From Rhynchospora pubera (lineage: Eukaryota > Streptophyta > Magnoliopsida > Poales > Cyperaceae): 64,000 nucleotides of DNA. Positions within the stretch are counted from its first letter, which is position 1. Each line of letters begins with the position of its first letter. A program made the position numbers and the translations under genes. The stretch spans positions 21,624,699 through 21,688,698 of the forward strand of contig CM051459.1 of the NCBI GenBank assembly GCA_028095005.1. The letters run 5' to 3'. Positions 58,497 through 64,000 of the stretch are shown piece by piece. The notes under the pieces are model-generated. The model did no database searches, was not told the origin of the DNA, and was given only the letters and a program-made list of their open reading frames with translations.

Positions 58497-59924
58497 ATTA
58501 AAGAGGAAGGCTAACAGATATATGGTGCCACAACATATGCAAAGAAAACAATCTCTCCTATTTTTTCAATGAAAAATAGAAATACATATAGAAAGCTAAC
58601 AGAGCACAAAAGGAAGGCTAATAAAAGCCACCATTCAGGAGTCAATTATAAAATGACGAAAATATTCCTAAAATGTTAAATAAAGACAATTTGGTATTAT
58701 TTTATATTATTTTAAAAGTCGAGATACAGGAAAGACATTTTGATATATTTTTTGCTGGCGCGTTGATTTGGAGGCTTCATTAATATTACTGCCAAAAATA
58801 TCTGGAGGAATCGGAAATTACTTTTGGTATTTCTAATTTGAGCAAAATGAAGTCTCAAAAAACCAGGAAGTGCTTCGGGCAACGGGCCATTTACTTTGAG
58901 CAACATTTTTTACTTTAAAATGTCTAAACTATCCTTTGCATCAATTAAGATTTATTACTTAATTTATTCCCTAAACCGTACGTGCTTTTCTTTTCTTTCA
59001 GATTTTCTTCTAAAAGAAAATCATGCACGGAAAAGTTTTATTGACTTATATGTAATAAATTTATAATTATTTGAAGAAACCAAATGACAACATAGACTTC
59101 TTTTCTTTATACAAATCTTTTGCACCTTTTTACTTTGTTTGCTCGCCTTAAATTTTTTCAAAAAAAAAAATGGACCCAGTTTGTCATTAGATCTAATTAT
59201 TAGTGTAAAAAAGAAAAGTTTGAATAAAGTATTAAAGTTCAAAGCCTTTTAGTTTTATGCATTACAAAATCGACAAAGACATCAACCACATGTATATACC
59301 TAAAAATATGTGAAAAAAAAAAATTCGAAATTCAGTGGAGAGAGAAGGAGAGGACAAACGAGGTTTAGTCAAAGAAATACTAGCGAATGTGTAAATTTTA
59401 GAAGGATAATTTAGTCATTTTGAAAAAAATTACGTTGCTCGTAGAAAAAAGGCGTGATGTTTTTTCTATTGTTCATCTTTAATATTCTCATTTATTACAT
59501 TAGATATATATCTTTGTCATTTATTAAAAGATCTCTTTTCTTGCTTATAAATAAAGGCTTGTAAATTGTATGTTGAATCCTGAAATTGAGAATCTAAATA
59601 TTGAGAATATCCCCATTTCGTTAACTTAGAAATATCCCCTCCAATTATGATTAGCTTAGATATTTACTCATTTAATTAACTATAAAGATTTTTAATTATA
59701 AAAAAATATTTTTATATTTTTTGGACAATAGTGCCCTCAACTCACTAGACGATTGAGCTTCCCTCTATTCTCTCCTGTAAAAAATGTAAAATGTTAAATA
59801 AGAAAGAAATACGCAATATATCCTTCTTAACATCTCTTTCCTTTATCCTTCCCGCTATTGATTAGGTCTGAAGCTACTACCAAAGATGAACAATAGAATT
59901 AAATATTTTCCTATTAATGCATTC
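58497..59924. other. Intergenic, with an LTR-like fragment at about 59460-59640
   Basis: No gene is seen. 59460-59640 has the layout of the LTR-like end at 49201: ATTGTTCATCTTTAATATTC, TATAAATAAAGGCTTGTAAA, then GAAATTGAGAATC. It is probably a fragment of the same family. Confidence 0.4.
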
Positions 59925-61463
59925 TTTACAGAAACAACATGTATTTTTGTCATTTACTACCACTTAGGGCCTGCTCCAGAAAGAATAAACCTAGGCTAAG
60001 GAAAGGAAGAGTAAGTCCATTACTTTGCTCCCATTCTAATTTTTTGGTGAACCAGAGAACATGGAAGGAAACTAGATTTCCTTATAACCTTATTTAAAGA
60101 AAATGATGGTTACCCCCAAAATCGGGGTGTAACCAACAGAACCTACAATCAAATTTTTTCTACTGAAAATGTCCTTGTCTTTTAATTCACAAAAGTCAAT
60201 CTCAATTAAAACAGAAGGGCAATATTGTCCATCTCTAAATTAGATAGAAGATTACAACCATTAACCCTACACATGCATTTTGAAATCTGGGGCAAGGTTT
60301 CTATATTTTTCCTTCGCTTTCTTCATCTTCTTTTTCTTACTCTTCCTTTCCTTAGTCCAAGTTTACTCCTTCTAAAGCAGGCGCTTAATATCCTGATAAA
60401 TCAGTAAATAAAAGCTTTATCACTTTCCAATGAAAATCTCAAATGTTAACATTTGCCGATAAATGGAAGAAGTAACTTGATGTAATTTCCTTTTTAATAA
60501 TGTAGAGGCCTCTTCTTATATTGCAGATGAGACAGGCCCCTTTTGCAACTTATAGATCATACAATTGAATGAATAAAGATAATTCACGAAACAATACTCA
60601 TTGCTATCACATATATATATATGATGTATTTTTTCTATTCAATTTTGGTAAAAAAAAATGATATCATACCACGAGTTAATGAGCTACCTGAACAATCTCA
60701 GCATATATAAGGAATGTTCTTGAAAACTGCCTCCATAACATCTTTGCCTAATGATGCAGCACCGGATCCAACAAATCTCAGTGATTTGAGATTGTACTTC
60801 TGTACCGTACCCTGCTTTGCCAATGCAATCATGACCAGTGGTACACAAAATAGATGTGTTACACCTTGCATTCATCATGAAAAAGTTTTTATCTCATTTC
60901 AGACTTTTGCTTGATTACCAACAGATAATGCTTTTAAGTTTCAACATTATTGGTACTTTATATATCTAGTTGTTAATTTTAAGCTAAAGAGCGAGTGGCA
61001 GATAAATATTCCAGCAGTACGTCAAAACTTGGAAACATCTTTTACCAGAGCATTATTGAGAATTTATCATAACTTCGGAGTAGGAAGTCACTTTTTTTGC
61101 AAACTAAAAGGGCACTTGCGCAAATTTGCCCATCACAAGTACATGTTTTAATACCTCTGGATAGTTTTCATCATAGCATCAAGCTCAAACCTCCCCATAG
61201 AAATGATTGAATTCCCTCTACTCATCTGACCATAAGTAATAACTACCAGTCCAAATATATGAAATATCGGTAGGAGACAAATGAAAACATTGTGGCCTTC
61301 ATTTATCATGTTTTGATGAGCTGTCACCATGGTGGCAGCAGCAATATTGAAGTTACCACAATGGGTAAGTGTAACACCTTTGGTCGCTGCTGTGGTGCAT
61401 GGCGAGTAAAGAAGTGCAGCCGTGTCACTCTGACGAATCAACGGTGGTTTGTGGTCGGTTTCA
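59925..61463 (-). pseudogene. Inverted genomic fragment of 4CLL7 (exons 2-3 with introns), pseudogene
   Basis: Read on the minus strand, 61463-61155 matches the 3' three quarters of 4CLL7 exon 2. 61154-60866 matches intron 2, 60865-60688 matches exon 3, and 60687-59925 matches intron 3 (interrupted by the MITE at 59967-60384). Retained introns show a DNA-level duplication, not retroposition. Exon 2 keeps an open frame, but the AMP-binding loop is changed from [11 protein letters not shown] to YSPCTTAATKG, and two 3-base insertions give HCGNFNIAA. The exon 3 start lacks four bases at the splice site. A 4-base ATAT insertion near its end (about 60704) creates an immediate TGA. Exons 1 and 4-8 are absent. 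The left limit is approximate. Confidence 0.9.
59967..60384. mobile_element. Tourist-like (PIF/Harbinger) MITE with TTA target duplication
   Basis: Ends are GGGCCTGCTCCAGAAAGAAT and, inverted, GCGCCTGCTTTAGAAGGAGT. Inverted similarity continues through CTAAGGAAAGGAAGAGTAAG. TTA is duplicated at 59964-59966 and 60385-60387. The functional 4CLL7 intron 3 has the uninterrupted site GGATATTAAGTACTAGTAAA near 45390, confirming the boundaries. The 418 bp carry no transposase. Confidence 0.9.
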
Positions 61464-61710
61464 CTGAAGAAAACATGAAATAAACTTGTACACATACGAA
61501 GGCTTGCCAAATTGACGACAAAAAAAATGAAAAACTGAGAAGAGTACGAAAATTCGGAACGATAAATTAGATATTTTAAAAAATTGATGTTGCTGCAAGT
61601 GAAAAATATGTTGCTCAAAGCACCTCCCCGTTAATAAGTTATGGATCTGCCATTTTGATCTGTTTGTGTTATTTAATGTATGTGCGATCGGCACAAGATG
61701 AAGCAATGGC
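61464..61710. other. Junction DNA beyond the 4CLL7 fragment
   Basis: Similarity to 4CLL7 ends abruptly at about 61463. TTATTTAATGTATGT is duplicated at about 61670 and 61711. No gene is seen. Confidence 0.5.
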
Positions 61711-62450
61711 TTATTTAATGTATGTTGTCCATATTAAAAACTTATAAGAAACCAATTTTTACATTTTTTTAAAAAAAATTTATTATTTTTTTAGAATTTT
61801 AAAAAATCGTTGTTATTAGACGATCCCAAGCTTTAAAAAAACGCCGTTTAAATGCCGTTTTTTCAGAAATAACGGTATTTTGTAGCCAACCGCACGAATG
61901 TCACAGAAAAAATGATAAAATAACGTAACGCGTCATTTACGTTTTTTCGCCGAAAAAACGTAAAAAAATGCATTTTTTCGCCGAAAAAACGTGTACAATA
62001 TCAAAAGACATAACGTGTATTGAGAGCATAGTGTATTTGGTATATATCGTGAATAAATGCTTAGAAATGTTCAATATTGTGTACCATTGCCTCTCTAAGT
62101 ACAATATTGTATACCAATCGTCCATACAAATGTAATAATGTACACAAAAATACATATGAGTTTGACATAAATGTTCGCACATATACATCGTTTTTTCGCC
62201 GTTTTTTCACTGAAAAAACGCCGCACCGTTAAATCAACTCCGGACCGTCATACCGAAAAAAACGCATTTTAAAAGCTTGGACGATCCATAATGTTTATAT
62301 CATGAATTTTCAAAAATACCAAAAATTAGTAAAAATTTTTGAAAAAATATAAAAAATGGTTTATTGTAAGTTTTCAATATGGAGAACATATTGAACGGTT
62401 CAAATCGGCCATTTGAAATTTAAAAATGTAAAAACAATCATATTAGACAC
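61711..62450. repeat. Foldback element (sibling of 52058-52685), interrupted by a hAT-type MITE
   Basis: The right arm (62280-62450) contains GATCCATAATGTTTATATCA, ATATGGAGAACATATTGAAC, GGTTCAAATCGG and TTTGAAATTTAAAAATG. The left arm mirrors the inner part only (CCATATTAAAAACTTAT) and appears truncated at about 61711. The inner element at 61827-62279 separates the arms. Confidence 0.7.
61827..62279. mobile_element. hAT-type MITE with 8-bp target duplication GACGATCC
   Basis: Termini are CAAGCTTTAAAA and TTTTAAAAGCTTG, inverted, starting CA and ending TG. GACGATCC is duplicated at 61819-61826 and 62280-62287. The interior has several TTTTTTCGCCGAAAAAACG palindromes (near 61945, 61978 and 62192) plus ACGCCGTTTAAATGCCG. 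It carries no transposase. Confidence 0.87.
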
Positions 62451-62513
62451 TAGCATTTCTCAAATAGAATTAGTATTATTGAATGAGATCGTGGTACCAA
62501 GAAAAAAAAAAGG

Positions 62514-63444
62514 GAAAATTGGATATAATCCGCTACAATCTTGCTCATCTGGATCCCTTGTAATCTTTAAAACTGAATATAACTCCTTATAATCTTGTTT
62601 GTGTTGGATATAACCCCTTATGATTAAATTTATTCATATTTAAAATTTTAAAAAAATCATTTTTTACATATTATGACTAAAATACCCTTATCATTGAACC
62701 TTCAAATCAAAGCTGTTTTATACTCCAGCTTTTCTCGTGCGAAATTAAAAATAAAAAATAAAAGAAGCAAAGACAAAAATCTATTCTTTCTTTACTTTCA
62801 AATCGCTTATGTATAGATGGTACAAATATAGTACTTGTTTCATTTTTTCAAGTTGATATTGTACCATACTATTTTCATTGGCTAGCGAAGACACCAGCAA
62901 CAAACCATTGATTGTCCATTCCATTTTATTTTCTTAGAAAGTTGTTCATTCCAATTAGTAATCTGAGTGCACAACTGTATCAAAACAGCGTTCTTCCAAA
63001 AATTCAGACATAATCAGTAATGATGAAAGAAATATAATATAATGATATAAGACAGCATTTATCTCCGTCCAATCCTAGATGTAGCAAGTACACGAAAGGT
63101 TGTCCTTACAATCTGAACGGGGAAGTAAAATAACCCCCCTCAATCTAGATATAAACGTCAAATCTGACTTCGTTCCTATTGATCCTTACAATTAGCTGGA
63201 GGAAAGAGAAGAATATAAAAGGTTGTTCCTTACAATCGTTGGAGGAAGGAGAAGAATTAATACGAAAGGTCTGTTGAATGAAGATTGGGCTATAAGGGTA
63301 TATTGGTCATAACAACATGTACAAAATATTTTTTTTAAATAAAATATGATTAGATTTAATTAAAGGGGTTATGTCCAACACAAACAAGATTAGAGATGGT
63401 TATATCCAGATTAGCAAGATTGTAGGAGTTATATCCAATTTTTC
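62514..63444. mobile_element. Non-autonomous element with ~190-bp terminal inverted repeats
   Basis: The left end GAAAATTGGATATAATCC, followed by TACAATCTTGCTCATCTGG, is mirrored at the right by GAAAAATTGGATATAACTCC and TACAATCTTGCTAATCTGG. Similarity continues through TAATCTTGTTTGTGTTGGA and AATACCCTTAT, to about 190 bp. Several GGATATAAC motifs recur within each arm. Long terminal repeats suggest a Mutator-like element; the A-rich flanks hide any target duplication. The unique centre (about 62720-63260) has no coding frame. Confidence 0.75.
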
Positions 63445-64000
63445 AAAAAAAAAAAAAAAACACGTAGGGATTAGGGAAGGGCAAAAGGCCGAGATATGGG
63501 ATTACTAGAGGAAAGTTAATTTAATTGGAACCCAAGTGATGTGGAATTCAATACAACTTAGGAATGAAAGACTTCATCCTTACAATTTCTAGTCTCTCTG
63601 ATCAAATTTTAATAAGGTCGAGATTGATGTTGTCAAAAGTTGCAGCAATTAAAGGTCGAGATTGAGGTTGGACCATAAAATTGAACTTATGTTTTGTATC
63701 CAATCCAAAATAAACATAAAAAGGCATTTGCTTAGAGAAGGTGACACGGAGTTAGAGTGAGCGTATCAGCGTATGTGCGCACATGATTTGAAAAAGTTAT
63801 AAAATATAAAGCAGTTGATTGAGAATTCCAACTTACACTCTGTACGAAAAACGAAATCCTTCAGTAAATTTCATCAACTACTGATTTAAATACGAACAAA
63901 TACATTAAATTAAAATATATATAATTTATTTTTTTGATTGAAATAATACAGTTCCTTTTAAAAATTTTAAATTAAATTTTTTAAAAAAATCGAGAATAGC
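63445..64000. other. End of window, nothing recognised
   Basis: AT-rich DNA with a GGTCGAGATTGA direct repeat near 63616 and 63653. No gene or element end was recognised. Confidence 0.5.

Noticed and set aside
61148..61618. 156-codon minus-strand frame as an active acyl-CoA synthetase
   Set aside because: It is the exon 2 copy of the 4CLL7 fragment, with a degenerate AMP-binding loop and no other intact exons.

Overview
This is AT-rich nuclear DNA of a flowering plant. Genes have short exons and GT-AG introns, two proteins look plastid-targeted, and the families present are E2F/DP, WAT1, SVR1, 4CL-like and MATH-BTB. Space between genes is dominated by small inverted-repeat transposons (MITEs). 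The gene content suggests a woody eudicot or other non-grass angiosperm; I cannot name the species.

Layout. 1239-4660 (+): DPB, a dimerization partner of E2F. 6161-9035 and 20951-23147 (-): two WAT1-related (nodulin MtN21/EamA) transporters, duplicates with seven exons each and nearly identical exon lengths. Between them lie MITEs, a 1.46-kb solo LTR inserted in a ~102-bp tandem array, and a small secreted eight-cysteine protein gene broken by one in-frame TGA (18353-18673). 26695-31162 (-): an SVR1-like plastid pseudouridine synthase, ten exons. 32737-34907 (+): a conserved putative plastid protein of unknown function, divergent from SVR1. 42252-47463 (+): a complete peroxisomal 4-coumarate-CoA ligase-like gene of the 4CLL7 type, eight exons. 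54123-55292 and 57400-58496 (-): an intact intronless MATH-BTB gene and a frameshifted, truncated neighbour copy. 59925-61463 (-): an inverted genomic fragment of the 4CLL7 gene (exons 2-3 with introns), now a pseudogene and split by a MITE.

The intact genes are unrelated housekeeping or metabolic genes, not a cluster: cell-cycle transcription (DPB), membrane transport (WAT1), plastid rRNA modification (SVR1), peroxisomal acyl activation (4CLL7) and probable CUL3 substrate adaptors (MATH-BTB). No new multi-gene system was found. The most unusual content is in the repeats: a solo LTR whose upstream half carries about 18 near-palindromes of AGCGTTGTACAACGCT; two copies of one foldback family, each hit by a different hAT-type MITE within about 25 bp of the same internal place; a MITE in the 4CLL7 pseudogene whose empty site survives in the functional gene in this same window; and a duplicated, MITE-interrupted promoter segment upstream of 4CLL7.

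Exon boundaries were derived by hand from splice consensus, reading-frame continuity and recalled family sequences. No alignment or database search was run.
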